A DNA stretch of 64,000 nucleotides from Elephas maximus indicus (Eukaryota > Chordata > Mammalia > Proboscidea > Elephantidae). The stretch covers positions 116,046,293-116,110,292 of the forward strand of contig NC_064819.1 of NCBI RefSeq assembly GCF_024166365.1, in the 5' to 3' direction. Under the pieces are notes generated by a model. That model did not search any database. It was not told the DNA's origin and saw only the letters and a list, made by a program, of their open reading frames with translations. The position numbers were made by a program, and so were the translations under genes. Of the stretch, positions 1 to 11,575 are shown piece after piece. Each line of letters begins with the position of its first letter. Positions within the stretch are counted from its first letter, which is position 1.

Positions 1-80
1 ATAAGAAAACCCTATGGAGCAGTTCTGCTCTGTAAAACATCAAGTTGCCGTGAGTCCGAATTGACTTCACAGCAATGGAT
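1..80 (+). mobile_element. AfroSINE 3' portion, cut by window edge
   Basis: The window opens inside the SINE body (AAACCCTATGGAGCAG, then a degenerate GAGTCCGAATTGACTTC tail). The tRNA-like head lies outside the window. The tail is followed by a short T-rich stretch. Confidence 0.8.
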
Positions 81-2758
81 ATTTTTTTACAATTTTTTTT
101 TTTTTAAATAGGTAAAACTCAAAGTAATATTTGGAAATAATGGTATTGTGGTTCTGTATTTTCTCTCAATTTCTTCTTACCAAATCGAAGGGAAGTAGCA
201 GATGTGGCTAGGTATTTGTTTTCTTTATTACCCCCTGGTGTCCACATTGATCCATGCCCCACATTGATGCATTCTGTCTTATAGTGGTCCTTCTAGGCTT
301 GGCTACTTATGTACTAGTGTCAGGGCTGATAGACGAATTATAGAGAATTCTCGGTTCCAAAGTTAAGCATTTGAAGTGCAAAACTTTTGTCTAATGACCT
401 TCATGGTTTTTGCTATTTTCATTCTATCTTCTACTGTATAAATTATGTCAATACTGGAAATGTGACTAGCTTCCTGCTTGAAACTTGCTTACTTCTCCTA
501 CAGCTGCCTAGAAATATTGTTCCTTTGCTGTAGCAATGGAGAGCTTTTGAAGATTGTCTTGGATTTTAGGGGCGGGAAACAGAACAAATTTCAGGCTGAG
601 CACTAGTTAAAAAAAGTCTCCCCCACTACTCTGAAGTAATTTACTTTATTGTTAACTTCCTGTGTCTTGCTATCAACTACCCCCCATGACATCAGCAGCC
701 CTTGGTTAAAAGCTGTTAGTTTGCTGCCTTGACAGACTTTGGCTGTTTAACTGTTTAATGCCCACTTAAATATGTGTCATATATATGTGCCTCCTAGTGA
801 TTTTGGTGGGTTTCCCACGGCATAAGTCTTAGGTCCATGTTATAATTACCAAGGACATGTCTGTTTTAAACATGATCAGGTTTAGAATTGAGCTGTAGGA
901 AAATAATGGCAAATGCGCAGAACCTGTGGAGTTCTCCTCAAATTCTTAGCTGTCAAACTTCTGTCATAACACAGGACACAACTGGATAGCAGGAATTTGG
1001 GGGTTAGGGTGTGTGTGTGGGGGGGAGAATACGGTTTTTCTACCTCTGTATAAACATTTTGATCCCTGCCTCGCTCCCAGAAAGCTAAAGGTTGTACACT
1101 TTCCTAAACCTTCACCACGGTGATTTCTGCTGTATTGGAGTGCATTCTGTGCTGACATCAGTCAGGATGCCATTAGCAAGAACTGTCAGAAACATGGGGG
1201 CACCCATGGTAAGTGAGATTCTCCCTTTAGCAGCAGCAGTTCCTTGGGGTCTCTATAAACATCGCCTCCTATCAGGTTGGCTTATAGCTTGCCATGGTGT
1301 TTACAGATTGTCCTGAAAATGAATCGTCATATGAGGGGATCCCGGGGTGCAGTTCTTGAAATGAATTCAATATGAAAAATTAAAGTGATGTATAAGTCAG
1401 AAACCTATGCAGAATTGTAGATGAAAAGAAGTTAGTACTGTAAATTATGTTATCATGGATGAGGAACATTTATATCAATCATAGGGCTAGGGGATGAATT
1501 TATATAGGGGTAATTGATGAGTCACATTAAAAAAAGCTAATGTAGATAATAGGTGAGTAGAGAATAATACCTCCGGAGTTTGGGTCTGCAGCTGTCCTCT
1601 GGGTCACAGTTGCTAACAGTGGGGAAATTATTTTTAACCATGTATGTAAGAAAATGCTGAGTGCCTTTTCCTCTAGACATCCCTGAACATCCTGTCATTG
1701 CAGGTGCTAGAAGCCATGTAAGGAGTTTAAAGCACAGCTTACAGATTCTAGAGGAGAAGGCTTGTGTGGTCTGTTTTACTGCAGGCACAGTAAAAATCAG
1801 CGGGCCCGATTTCTTCACTACTCATTCGGTGGTAGAGATGGATCTTAATTCCTGACGTGCTTTAGGTGGTGCCGCTATTATTGGGAAATTTTTCTTTTTT
1901 TTCCTATTAAATCTTCATCCTAGGAGTTGTATTTGTTTGGCACTAAGTTAAAAGGAGAGGATGTTGTTAAAGGAAAGGGACCACTTTCCTGTTCCAATAA
2001 TGCAGCATCTCACTGCCAACTGCTACTAAAATCCAATCGATTCAGTCTCTGAACCCCGCCATCAAACGGCAATTAGGACACAGTTCGAATGTACAGATAT
2101 GATTTTTTAATCTAAAAATGTAAATCAGGGTAAGATGGTCGAAATTTTGTACAGCACATTTGCCCTTTCTAGGTTTTGGCAATATAATATTAGTCATATA
2201 ATTTTTACATTTTATTATTTTTTCTAAATATGGAATATTTTAGACTCACTATCCGAGAGGTACAAATGCCTTGAAAAAAGAAAAAAATTCTACCCATAAA
2301 GAGTTCTGTCTATACTGACAAGTACAAATGAGAACATTTCAATTTGGAGCAGATGATGAGTAATATCTGAAGTAGCAAAAATTGAAGTGGGTTATAAGGA
2401 TTTATCTGACCAAGCTTTAAAACTGAAGTAAGAGTACAAACAAGACACTTAAGGAAACCAAAAGAGATACTCATTGATGCATTCTCTTCCTGGAGATTTA
2501 TAATTTAATTCCTGATAGTTCCTCTTTTCCCAGAGCCCCAAGGAACTAATGTCATTTATTTAAATATTTGGGAACATTGTATTATACAGGCATAATTGAG
2601 TGAACACTCCCAGAATACACACTCCCTTTTCCTTTTAGATCTAGAGTCTAAATAGATGTTTCCTTCTAGTCTGTGCAAACGTGCACTAGGATATAGCATC
2701 CACCCTCTGTCCCTGCCTAACTCCTCTGCTCATTTAAGGGACTCAGAAAGACCACCTC
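81..2758. other. Unique-looking non-coding DNA
   Basis: I recognise no gene or repeat family here. Short open frames at 964-1158, 1092-1316, 1537-1818 and 1661-1855 lack family features. An exon-like signal pair at 1080/1208 is described in the findings. Confidence 0.5.
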
Positions 2759-2809
2759 TGGTATTGACCTATTTCTTTTTTTTTTTTTTTTCTTGGTATT
2801 GACCTATTT
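2759..2809 (-). mobile_element. Poly(A)-only retro-insertion with target-site duplication
   Basis: Two perfect 16-bp copies of TGGTATTGACCTATTT (2759-2774 and 2794-2809) flank 19 bp that is C, sixteen T, C, T. Read on the minus strand this is a poly(A) tract between target-site duplications, the signature of target-primed reverse transcription in which nothing but the tail was copied. A slippage-mediated duplication is the alternative. Confidence 0.65.
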
Positions 2810-3794
2810 TGATCTTATCCCAAGTTTCAGATTTCCTGTGAATACTGGAATTTAGAGCTATTAACTATGTTTGAAGGTACCTGAGAAAATCAGGTAAATA
2901 TCGTAGTTAGTTTAATTTCCCCACTTGTCATAGGCATCCTGAAGTTGGGGAGCTATAGCCACTCAGGGTGCTCTAGTTAACTCTAGTCCTTACTATCTAG
3001 GGTAAAAAGACTATTTTTAGACTTAATTTTGGGTGCATACTATATCATTTTGGCTGTCAGCCCTTTTTTTTTTTTTTTTTTTTTTGCAAAGGGTGTCAAT
3101 GCAAAACAAGCAGTTTTTCTCTCATTCAGCCACCTTGTTTTGGTTTTGTTCCTGGATCCTCTGAACTAGGCTACCCAAATTGGCTGTTCTGAAGCTTGAT
3201 GTAGGGACTGCTGAGCTCACGGCTACTCCAGAGACTTTCTTGCCCCTATGCATTTCCTTTCTAGCTGTTCACTATTGCTCAAATGTTCAAGGCTATACAA
3301 ACATTCTTCTTGAATATATGACTTTGTTTTTATCGCCCACCACTGAAGTCTTGAGTAAGAATTCAATTTATTTTAATGGAAAAAGAATTCCTGTTATAGG
3401 TCAAGGGCTGTGCACAAAAGCAAGGACATGATAAAAGGGAGGCAAGCTGCACCCATGAAATAATCATAAAACAATATAGAAAATGAAAATGAGATAGCTG
3501 GTATGGTCAATATATAGTTTCGTTTTCTTAATGTGAGGTCTTTTTGAGATAATATGGACTAAGTCTTACGACTATGATGTTAAGAAAATGGGGCCACAGC
3601 ATTTATATTTCAGTGACATGACAGTTGTTTCAGCGGCTATGTGAAAGAACAATGATATGTGATTATTAGGTATAATTAAGCTCTTGAGAAAAATAAAACA
3701 AATCACTATGTTAAATCTCTAAGATATGAACGTAATGAAATAGTATATTAGAAATTACTTTTATCAATGTGAGAGAAGACCTAGGTCAAGTGTC
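2810..3794. other. Unique-looking non-coding DNA with a long T tract
   Basis: Contains an uninterrupted run of about 22 T at 3064-3085 without clear flanking duplications. No recognisable gene or repeat. Confidence 0.45.
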
Positions 3795-3950
3795 AAGATA
3801 CTTGGGCTCCAGTGCTGGTTTTGCCTCTAAGGAGCCACATGACCTTGTTCAGCTATCCTAACGGCATTGACCTTGATGTCTTCACCTATGCAATGAGGGA
3901 CCAGTTGGGCTGAATGGACCCTTTCAGCTCTGATACTCCAAGTCTTAGGA
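3795..3950 (+). repeat. MIR SINE fragment
   Basis: Diverged but ordered MIR landmarks on the plus strand: a segment like GGGCTCCAGTGCTGG, then CACATGACCTTG, then CTTCACCTATGCAATGAGGG, matching the MIR core and its CTCATCTGTAAAATGGGG region. Confidence 0.55.
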
Positions 3951-3989
3951 AGGCATTTTAAGAAATAGTAATCATCTGGCTTTATTCTT

Positions 3990-4490
3990 GTTTAAACAAT
4001 AATATTTTATTCTGTTTTAGGTGAAAGTCTACACTGCAAATTATGTTCCCTTTTAAGAATTTTATACAAATTGTTCTGTGCCATCGGTTATAATTTTTAC
4101 AACGTGTCAGCATTCTCATTATTTTCATTCTGTTTGTTCTATTTCCATTGACCTAGCTTCCCTTCCCCTCCTTGCCTTCTTATCTTTGCTTTTGGGTAAA
4201 CGTTGACTGTTTGGTTTCAAATAGTTAATTGTTTAAGGAATATGGTTCTCATGGGTGATATTATTTATTTTATGAGTCAATCTATTATCTGGCTGAAAGC
4301 TATCCTGCAGAAATAGCTTCAATTGCAAGTTCAAAAGGTATTTTAGGGCAATAGTCCTGGGGGTTCCTCTAGTTTCTATTTTTTTTTTTAGGAATTTGAA
4401 TTTTGTTCTACGTTTTTCTCCCATTCTATCCAGGACCTCCTATTGTGTCACTGGTAAGAACAGTGAGAATAGTCGGTAGTGGACTGGCCT
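3990..4490 (-). mobile_element. Antisense LINE (L1-like) 3' UTR fragment
   Basis: Shares the ordered blocks also seen at 7553-8155 and 47945-48720: a T-rich start, GTGAAAGTCTACACTGC, a GTGTCAGCATTCTCATT block, TTTGGTTTCAAATAG, and a TTTTGTTCTACGTTTTTCTCC block. The younger copy at 28471-29280 begins with a poly(T) tract and a reverse AATAAA, so the family is read as a LINE 3' end on the minus strand. The assignment to L1 is inferred. Confidence 0.55.
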
Positions 4491-6214
4491 TATTCTTTAA
4501 AAAAAAAAAAAATACCTGTTGGGGTATGTACCCAGGTGACAGCTGGAGGCTCTGTTCAGTCAACTTATTAATGAAAATATTACTGAGTTTGTTCAGAAGG
4601 TCTACAGATATGCTAATTGGCAGCTGTTCCATTATTCTCAGGGAGTAATTCCAAGTGAAATATTTGGAATTGGGTTTGAAATAATTCTTCCTTATTCCTG
4701 CCTGGGGGATTTATGCAAAAGAATAAAATTTTACCCTAAGTCAGAAGATTCTCTGGTCTGATCCACCTCTTCCAGGACTTTATGAGCAGGAGGGAAAGTT
4801 ATGGCAGTTTTTCATTTTCTATGAGAATGTCAGAGCTTGGAACAATAATGAAGTCTGGAATTGCTCTTCACAAAAGTGTATGAAATTATCAGCAGAATGG
4901 AAGGGAAATGCAGCAGGTGAGATCAGAGATATAAAAATAATTTTCCTATTACAAAGTAGTTTTCTTTCTTTAAATGGCATGCAGGGCTAATCCACCCTGA
5001 TATCCATGCTATGTATTTATCTGTTAATACATTTCTTTGAAAATAACCTCATACTCTATTGTTATTGTGATAAATTATCCTCTATCTGGGGCTTTCCCAA
5101 TAGGTGTAACACCCTCAGCAAAGCTGCTTCTGTCAAGGATGCGGGTGACCGCGCACACTCCTAAGATAGAACGCCAGACCATGGACGAGGTGCTCTCGAA
5201 ACATGACATTCAAGTGGCTAATAGAAATCACAAACTTTAAAAGTCTTGACTAAGTTTGCAAGAGAAATGGGGATAAGGCAACTCAAAGATCTCAGAACAA
5301 GCCAACCACAATGCCTGGGAGGAATTGGTACTCATGTAACTCTAAGAATGTGAATTGAATAATAATTTTGTAGACTTTAAAGCCACAGCAGATGCCTGGG
5401 GCCAATATTAAATGCAGAATAAAAGAGATACTGTGCTTAAAATTCTGTTTTAGAAACTTGAAGACTTTGTCAGATTTCCAAGGCTTTCTCTACGCGGCAA
5501 AAACATATTCTGTTGAGCACATGCATGATATATTATATATGCAGACATTCTAGGGGTTTATGGGTGGTGGTAGAGTGAGTAATTATGGACTGCTGTTCAG
5601 AGAAAAGGCAAGAGAGAAGACAGAATTGCATTTTAATGTCAAAAATATTTCAAAGACAAGCTGAGACATTTTTAGAAAGGGAAGAAGCTGAGCAGGATGG
5701 ATGCAGAGCCGTCTCCAAAGAGATTTGCTCAGAGCGGAGAGCCCTCCTGATCGTTCTCTGGAGAATAGTCTTAGAGTTAGAAAGAATCACTGAAGACCTG
5801 GAGCTTAAATTTCATTCTCTGTCTGGAAATGGCACTTCTCTTTCAGTGTTTGCTTTTTCCCTTTTTAAGGAAAGATATCAGCCCTGGCTATTTATTCCTC
5901 TTCAAAGAGTTTCTTTAATGTATAATGTTCACCGAAATTCTTTACATTCAAAAGTCTTTAAACCAGGCCTATTTCAATCAATTTCCATGTAACTCAATTT
6001 AATTCAGAAACAAGGTCTGTGTTTCTAAATGTGGGTATCAATACTGGAGCATACAAGGATTGTTCTTCTTGTTGCTGTTACTGAGCTAGCTTGATGCCAC
6101 ATATAATGCTGTAGCATCCTTGTAGAAACAAAGCGCTCACTTCTCATTGATGAAAAATGTGATGTTAACTCAAAGTTTGGCAATAATTTGCTGTGACTTA
6201 GGAAAAAAGAAAGC
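4491..6214. other. Unique-looking non-coding DNA
   Basis: No gene or repeat recognised. A 135-residue open frame at 5585-5992 (+) shows no motif, signal peptide or domain I know, and sits in unremarkable AT-rich sequence. Confidence 0.45.
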
Positions 6215-6550
6215 TGAGCAGCTCGTTGTAGTGAAAAAGAACACATACTTTCGAGTCAGACAGGGCTACCTGACTCTGTTGTTAGTTGTTAAGGAGTCAA
6301 TTCCAACTCATGGTAACTCCATATGTGCAAAGTAGACTAGCTTCATAGGGTTTTCAAGGCCGTGTCTGACTCTACCATTTCCTAGTTGTATACCATTTAC
6401 TAATTGTCTTGGGAAGGTTCTTTAAAATCTAAGTTTCTGTTTTCTCATCTGTAAAATGGGTTTATAGTGTTTATTTTATAGGAATGTTCCAAAGAGTTAA
6501 ATGAGTAAAAGGAGTAGGGAGTGTAAATCACTTAGCAAAAACCCTGGCAA
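6215..6550 (+). repeat. MIR SINE split by a younger SINE
   Basis: MIR landmarks read on the plus strand: GAGTCAGACAGGGCTACCTGAC before the gap, then CTACCATTTCCTAGTTG, CTTGGGAAGGTTC and TTTTCTCATCTGTAAAATGGG after it. The gap holds an antisense AfroSINE at 6278-6365, bounded by a duplicated CTGACTCT. Confidence 0.75.
6278..6365 (-). mobile_element. AfroSINE (variant subfamily), truncated, inside MIR
   Basis: Antisense 3' end TTGTTAGTTGTTAAGGAGTC and ATAGGGTTTTCAAGGCCGTG, closest to the variant at 43630-43836. Flanked by 8-bp CTGACTCT duplications (6270-6277 and 6366-6373), which mark the insertion precisely within the MIR. Confidence 0.75.
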
Positions 6551-7477
6551 ATTACAGACATTCAAATCAGTATCAGTTTAGCAAATCCTCCCTTGCTCCC
6601 ATCCTACCTCCAACCCCTACCAAATAAAACCACACTCACATTAAAGGGAATGTGTTCTACAAGTTATGCCCCTCAGCAACTGGTGAATATTGGGTTCTGA
6701 ATTGTGGCGCTCCCGTCTTGGTGGGCAAGGCTACTAACACCTGCCACCTTTTGTTTTCTTATCAGTGTCTGCCTTTTCCATCTCCATGTGGCCTTAAATT
6801 AACGATTCAGAGGAATAACAGGTAACCCACTACCCACTAAGCTATATCCTTTCTGCATCTTTCTTGTACTTTTTCCTGTAATTTAAATTTCAGTTTTACT
6901 GTCCTATTGTCTAAATTGCTTACATTAGTCCTTTATACATTTTTGTAATAATAACTATAAATATGTAAAACTATAACATCGATAGAATTGTACTGGCACC
7001 AAAATTTTCATAGTTATGCATCTTGTTCCCTCCATTTAAATGTAGGCCTGTGGCTAGGGATTTGGTTTGGTAAAGGGTCAGAAGAATAATACCTCACTGA
7101 GGCTGTGGTTCCTCCAAACCGTTGCCACGTATGCCCCTAAATCAGCTGAAGACTGGAGACAGTATAAATCCAGCTGATGTAACTTGATTATGATGCCACA
7201 GCTTGAATTTGGCCAACGCTGTGTTTAAAATGCCGTGTTGAAATGTAAAATGTAAATGTAAGATTTACATTTAGCTATAGTTTTAAATGGACAGTGACAT
7301 TTCCGGAGCCTGGCCAGCTCAGGCCTAGATGGCTTGACCACTCATGATCAGAGTCAGGGCTTCATCCAACTGATTCACTGTGCCAACTTTCCGGGACAGC
7401 CTGAGGCCACAAAATGTTCCCAGAGTGTGTTCGTTACATTCTGTGATCTGCTAACACACGTTTTCTTAGCTTACCGG
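6551..7477. other. Unique-looking non-coding DNA
   Basis: No gene, RNA gene or repeat family recognised. Confidence 0.45.
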
Positions 7478-7552
7478 TAAAAACCAGGTGCCATGGAGTC
7501 CATGCTGACTTATGACCCCATGTGTGTCAGAGTAGAACTGTGCTCCATAGGT
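7478..7552 (-). mobile_element. AfroSINE 3' fragment, antisense
   Basis: Reads AAACCAGGTGCCATGGAGTC, then GACTTATGACCCCATGTGTG and CAGAGTAGAACTGTGCTCCA. It stops abruptly where the antisense LINE 3' end begins. Confidence 0.7.
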
Positions 7553-8155
7553 TTTTTTTAAAAAATATTTTACTGTATTTTTGGTGAAAGTATACACAGC
7601 AAAACAGGTTCCCATTTAACAATTTATATACATAATATTCAGTGACACTGTTTACATTATTTACATTGTGTCAACATTCTCATTATTTCCCTTCGTATTC
7701 TCACTGGCCCCTCAACCTTTTCATCCATGCTTTAGAGTAACTGTTGTCCATTTGGTCTCATATAGATAATTTTTTAAAAGAGCACAGTACTCAAGGGTGA
7801 AATTCTTTACTTTTTGAGCTAACTGCTATTTAATTAAAAGGTGACTTCAGGGATAGTTTCGGTTCAAGGTTTAAAGAGTATCTCAGGACAATAGTCTTGG
7901 GTATCGCTCCAGTCTCAAAGGGCTCAGTAAGTCTAGACTCTGAAAATTTGAAGTTCTGTTCCACATTTTTCTCCTTTTCTCTCAGGATCCGTCTATTGTG
8001 ATCCTGAGCACAATGTTTAGTAGTAATAGCTGAGCACTGTCTAGTTTTTCTGGTCTTAAGGTAGAGGAGGCCACGGTTTATGGAGACAATTGGTCCTGTA
8101 GTCCAGTTCCTTCTCTGATTCTTGGGTTTCCTTCTTTCCCTTTTACTTCAGATGA
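7553..8155 (-). mobile_element. Antisense LINE (L1-like) 3' UTR fragment
   Basis: Same family as 3990-4490, 28471-29280 and 47945-48720. Visible blocks are a T-rich start, TTTTGGTGAAAGTATACACA, a GTGTCAACATTCTCATTA block, and a GAGCACTGTCTAGTTTTTCT block that matches GGCACCATCTAGTTCTTCTG in the younger copy. No coding part is attached. Confidence 0.6.
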
Positions 8156-8163
8156 ATAGAGGC

Positions 8164-8275
8164 TGTTAAGGATTGATGTGTCCCCCTAAAATATACATTG
8201 TAACTCCTAACCTCTATGCCTGTGGTCTAATCGGATGAGGTGATCGGTTATGTCAAAAAAGTAGCCCCTATTTGT
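8164..8275 (+). mobile_element. MaLR-like LTR head, truncated
   Basis: Begins TGTTAAGGATTGATGTGTCC and resembles the first 110 bp of the complete LTRs at 20109 and 27011 (TGTTATGGATTGAATTATGT). It is cut off where the RTE element starts. Confidence 0.5.
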
Positions 8276-8287
8276 TTATAGGATATA

Positions 8288-10745
8288 TATATCGAGTCAT
8301 TTCCAACGTATAGTGACCCTATATACAACAGGATGAAACATTGCTGGGTTCTGCTCCATTCTCATGATATTGTTATACTTGAGTAGATTGTTGTAGCCAC
8401 TGTGTCAATACATCTCATTGAGGGTCTTCTTTTTCACTGACCCTCCACTTTACCAAGAATGATGTCCTTCTTCAGGGACTGGTCCCTCCTGGTAACATGT
8501 CCAAAGTATGTGAGATGAAGTCTTGTCATCCTTGCTTGTAAGGAGCATCCTGGCTGTACTTCTTCTAAGAGGAATTTGTTCTTTTGCAGTCCACCATATA
8601 TTCAATATTCTTTCTCAATGCCACAACTCAAAGGTATCAAGTCTTCCTTATTCATTATCCAGCTTTAGCTTGTGTATGAGGTGATTGAAAACACCATGGC
8701 TTGGGTCAGGGGCACCTTAGTCCTCAAAGTGACATCTCTGCTTTTTAACACTTTAAAGAGGTCTTTTGCAGCAGATTTGCCTAATGCAATGTGTCGGTTG
8801 ACTTCTTGATTGCTGTTTACATGGGTGTTGATTGTGGATCCAAGCAAAACAACATCCTTGATAACTTCAATCTTTTCTCCATTTATCATGATCTTGCTTA
8901 TTGGCCCAGTTGTGAGGATTTTTTTCTTTATGTTGAGGTGTAATCCAAACTGAAGGCTGTAGTCTTTGATCTTTATCAGCAAGCGTTTCAGCAAGGAAGG
9001 TTGTGCCATCTGTATAACACAGGCTATTAATGAGTCTTCCTCCAATCCTGATGCCCCGTTCTTCTTTATATAGCCCAGTTTCTCAAATTATTTGCTCAGC
9101 ATACAGATCGAACAGGTATGGTGAAAGGACACAACTCTGATGCATTATCCCTTTATTCTGTTTGAAAGACTGCCTCTTGATTTATGTACAAGTTTCTCAC
9201 GAGCACAATTAAGTATTCTGGAATTCCCATTCTTTGCAATGTTATCTGTAATTTGTTATGATCTATGCAATCGAATGCCTTGGCATAGTCAATAAAACAC
9301 AGGTAAATATCTTTCTAGTATTCTGCTTTCAGCCAGGATCCATCTGATGCAATCGAATGCCTTGGCATAGTCACACAGGTAAATATCTTTCTAGTATTCT
9401 GCTTTCAGCCAGGATCCATCTGACATCAGCAATGATATCCCTCCTTCTGCATCCTCTTCAGAATTTGGCTTGAATTTCTGGCAGGTCTCTGTTGACATAC
9501 TACTGCAGCCTCTTTTGAATGATCTTCAGCAGAATTTTACTTTTGTGTGATATTACTAATACTGTTTGATAATTTCTGCATACCATTGGGTCACCTTTCT
9601 TTGGAATATGCATAAATAGGGATCTCTTCCAGTCGGTTGGCCAGGTAGCTGTCTTCCAAATTTCTTGGCATAAATGAGTGAGCACTTCCAGCACTGTATC
9701 TGTTTGTTGAAACATCTTAATTGGCAATCCATCGTTTCTTAGAACCTTGTTTTTTGTCAATGTCTTCAGTGCAGCTTGAACCTCTTCCTTCAGTACATTG
9801 GTTCATGATCATATGCTGCCTCCTGAAATAACTGAAAGTTGACCAATTTGTTTGGGTACAGTGACTCTGTATATTCCTTCCATTTTCTTTTGATGTTTCC
9901 AGAGCCATTCAATATTTCGCCCATAGAACCTTACATATTGCAACTTCAGGCTTGAATTTTTTCTTCAGTTCTTTCAGCTTGAGAAATGCCCAGCGTGTTC
10001 TTCCCTTTTGGTTTTCTAACTCCAGGTCTTGGCACATGTCATTGTAATACTTTATTTTGTCTTCTCGAGCCACCCTGTGAAATCTCCTGCTCAGTTCTTT
10101 TGCTTCATCATTTCTTCCATTTGTTTTAGCTGCTTGATGTTCAAGAGCAAGTTTCAGAGTCTCTTCTGACATCCGTTTCGGTCTTTTCTTTCTTTCGTGT
10201 ATGATGTCCTTGATGTCATTCCACAACTCTTCTGGTCTTCGGTCATTAGTGTTCAATGTGTCAAATCTATTCTTGAGATGGTCTCTAAATTCAGGTGTGG
10301 TTTCCGGTTTTCCTAGATTCATACTTTGTTCATTCCAGGTTCTGATTATTAACAGATGTTTGCAGCTGTTTCTTCTCATTTTCAGTCATGCCACATTAGG
10401 AAATGAAGTTCCCTAAAGCTTGACTCCATCCATGTCATTAAGGTCAACTCTACTTTGAGGAGGCACCTCTTCCCCAGTCACATTTTCAGTGCCTTGCAGC
10501 CTGAGGGGTTAACATTCCAGCAGTAGTGTATTAGACAATGTCGTGCTGCTGTTCATAAGGTTTTCACTGGCTAGCTTTTTTCAGAAGTAGACCACCAGGT
10601 TCTTCTTCCTAGTCTGTCCTAGTCTGGAAGCTCAGCTGAAACCTGTCTGCCATGGGTGACTCTGTTAGTATTTGAATACCAGTGGCATAGCTTCACAGCA
10701 ACATGAAAGCTCCCACAGTATGACAAACTGACTGACTTGTGGGGT
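8288..10745 (-). mobile_element. RTE-type LINE, antisense, full span with internal deletion
   Basis: The element reads on the minus strand from a 5' UTR end near 10745 to the family 3' end near 8288. Degenerate open frames cover a connector/N-terminal segment (10379-9909), the reverse-transcriptase fingers (9760-9500, with WPTDWKRS and IPKKGDP) and the palm-thumb region (9045-8665, with GLHLNIKKKILTTGPIS). The catalytic YADD position now reads YTDG (9005-9016). Compared with the copy at 48745-50115, the endonuclease region is missing at a junction near 10310. A 77-82 bp tandem duplication lies at 9267-9424. Several frameshifts make it inactive. Confidence 0.85.
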
Positions 10746-11277
10746 ATTGTGAATAGTGCTTTGGTAAACACATGCGTGCATATATCTGTTCCTATCTCTT
10801 CTATTAGATCCTTAGGATATATATCTAGGAGTGATGCATTGGTTAAAGCACTTGGCTACTAACTGAGAAGTTGATTGGAACCCACCAGCCACTCTGTGGG
10901 AGAAAGATGTGGCAGTCTGCTTCCATAAAGATTACAGCCTTGGAAATCCTATGGGGCAGTTTTTCTCTGTCCTATAGGGCTGTTATGAGTCCTAATTGAC
11001 TCCAGGGCAATGAGTTGGTTTGTGTAATGGCTAATGACAGTGAGCATCTTTTCATGTATTTGTTGGCCACCTGAATGTCCTCATCAGTGAAGTGTCTGTT
11101 CATGTCCTTAGCCCATTTTTTGATTGGGTTGTCTTTTGTTATTAATTTGTAGAAGTTTTTTTGTATTTTGGATGTTAGACCCTTATTGGATATGTTGTTC
11201 CTGAAGATTTTTTTCCCAGCCTTTAAGTAGTCTTTTTACTCTTGATAAAGTCTTTTGATTAGTATAAGTATTTAATT
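10746..11277 (-). mobile_element. L1 3'-region fragment, antisense, carrying an AfroSINE
   Basis: Antisense L1 landmarks: GGTATTGTGAATAGTGCTTT, then after the SINE GTGAGCATCTTTTCATGTAT, GAAGTGTCTGTTCATGTCCT, AGCCCATTTTTTGATTGGGT and GGATGTTAGACCCTTATTGG. These are classic reverse-strand sequences of the L1 ORF2 end. The block is interrupted at about 10826-11025. Confidence 0.8.
10826..11025 (+). mobile_element. AfroSINE, long form
   Basis: Complete order of blocks: GCATTGGTTAAAGCACTTGG (tRNA-like A-box area), CCCACCAGCCACTCTGTGGG, AGAAAGATGTGGCAGTCTGC, TACAGCCTTGGAAATCC, and a tail with AATTGACTCCAGGGCAATGA. Nested in antisense L1. Confidence 0.85.
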
Positions 11278-11475
11278 AAGGAGCCTTGGTGACAGAGTGA
11301 TTAAAGTGCTTGGCTGCAAACTAGAATGTAGGCAGTTTGAACCTACCAGCCCCTCCATGGGAGAAAGATGTGGCAGTCTGCTCCTGTAAAGATTTATAGC
11401 CTTGGAAACTCTAAGGGGGTAGTTCTACTCTGTTCTATAGGTTTACTATGAGTCAAAATCTACTCAGTGGGTTTG
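11278..11475 (+). mobile_element. AfroSINE, long form, with 13-bp TSD
   Basis: Full-length copy beginning AGGAGCCTTGGTGACAGAGT. It is bracketed by perfect TAAGTATTTAATT duplications at 11265-11277 and 11476-11488, which fix both ends. Contains AGAAAGATGTGGCAGTCTGC and a decayed tail. Confidence 0.92.
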
Positions 11476-11488
11476 TAAGTATTTAATT

Positions 11489-11575
11489 TTTCTCCATAGG
11501 GTTTTTAATGACTGATTTTTCAGAAGCAGATTGCCAGAGCTTTCTTCCAGGAACCTCCAACCAAAGTATCCTGAG
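11489..11575 (-). mobile_element. AfroSINE variant fragment
   Basis: CTCCATAGGGTTTTTAATG, then CAGAAGCAGATTGCCAGAGC and TTTCTTCCAGGAAC resemble the middle of the variant AfroSINE seen antisense at 43630-43836. Both ends are missing. Confidence 0.45.

Noticed and set aside
3060..3090. 22-T run as a third poly(A)-only insertion.
   Set aside because: Flanks (GGCTGTCAGCCC and GGGTGTCAATGC) share only TGTCA, too short for a convincing duplication.
5585..5992. 135-residue open frame (+) as a candidate gene.
   Set aside because: No domain, signal, splice context or homologue recognised; length is within chance expectation for 64 kb.
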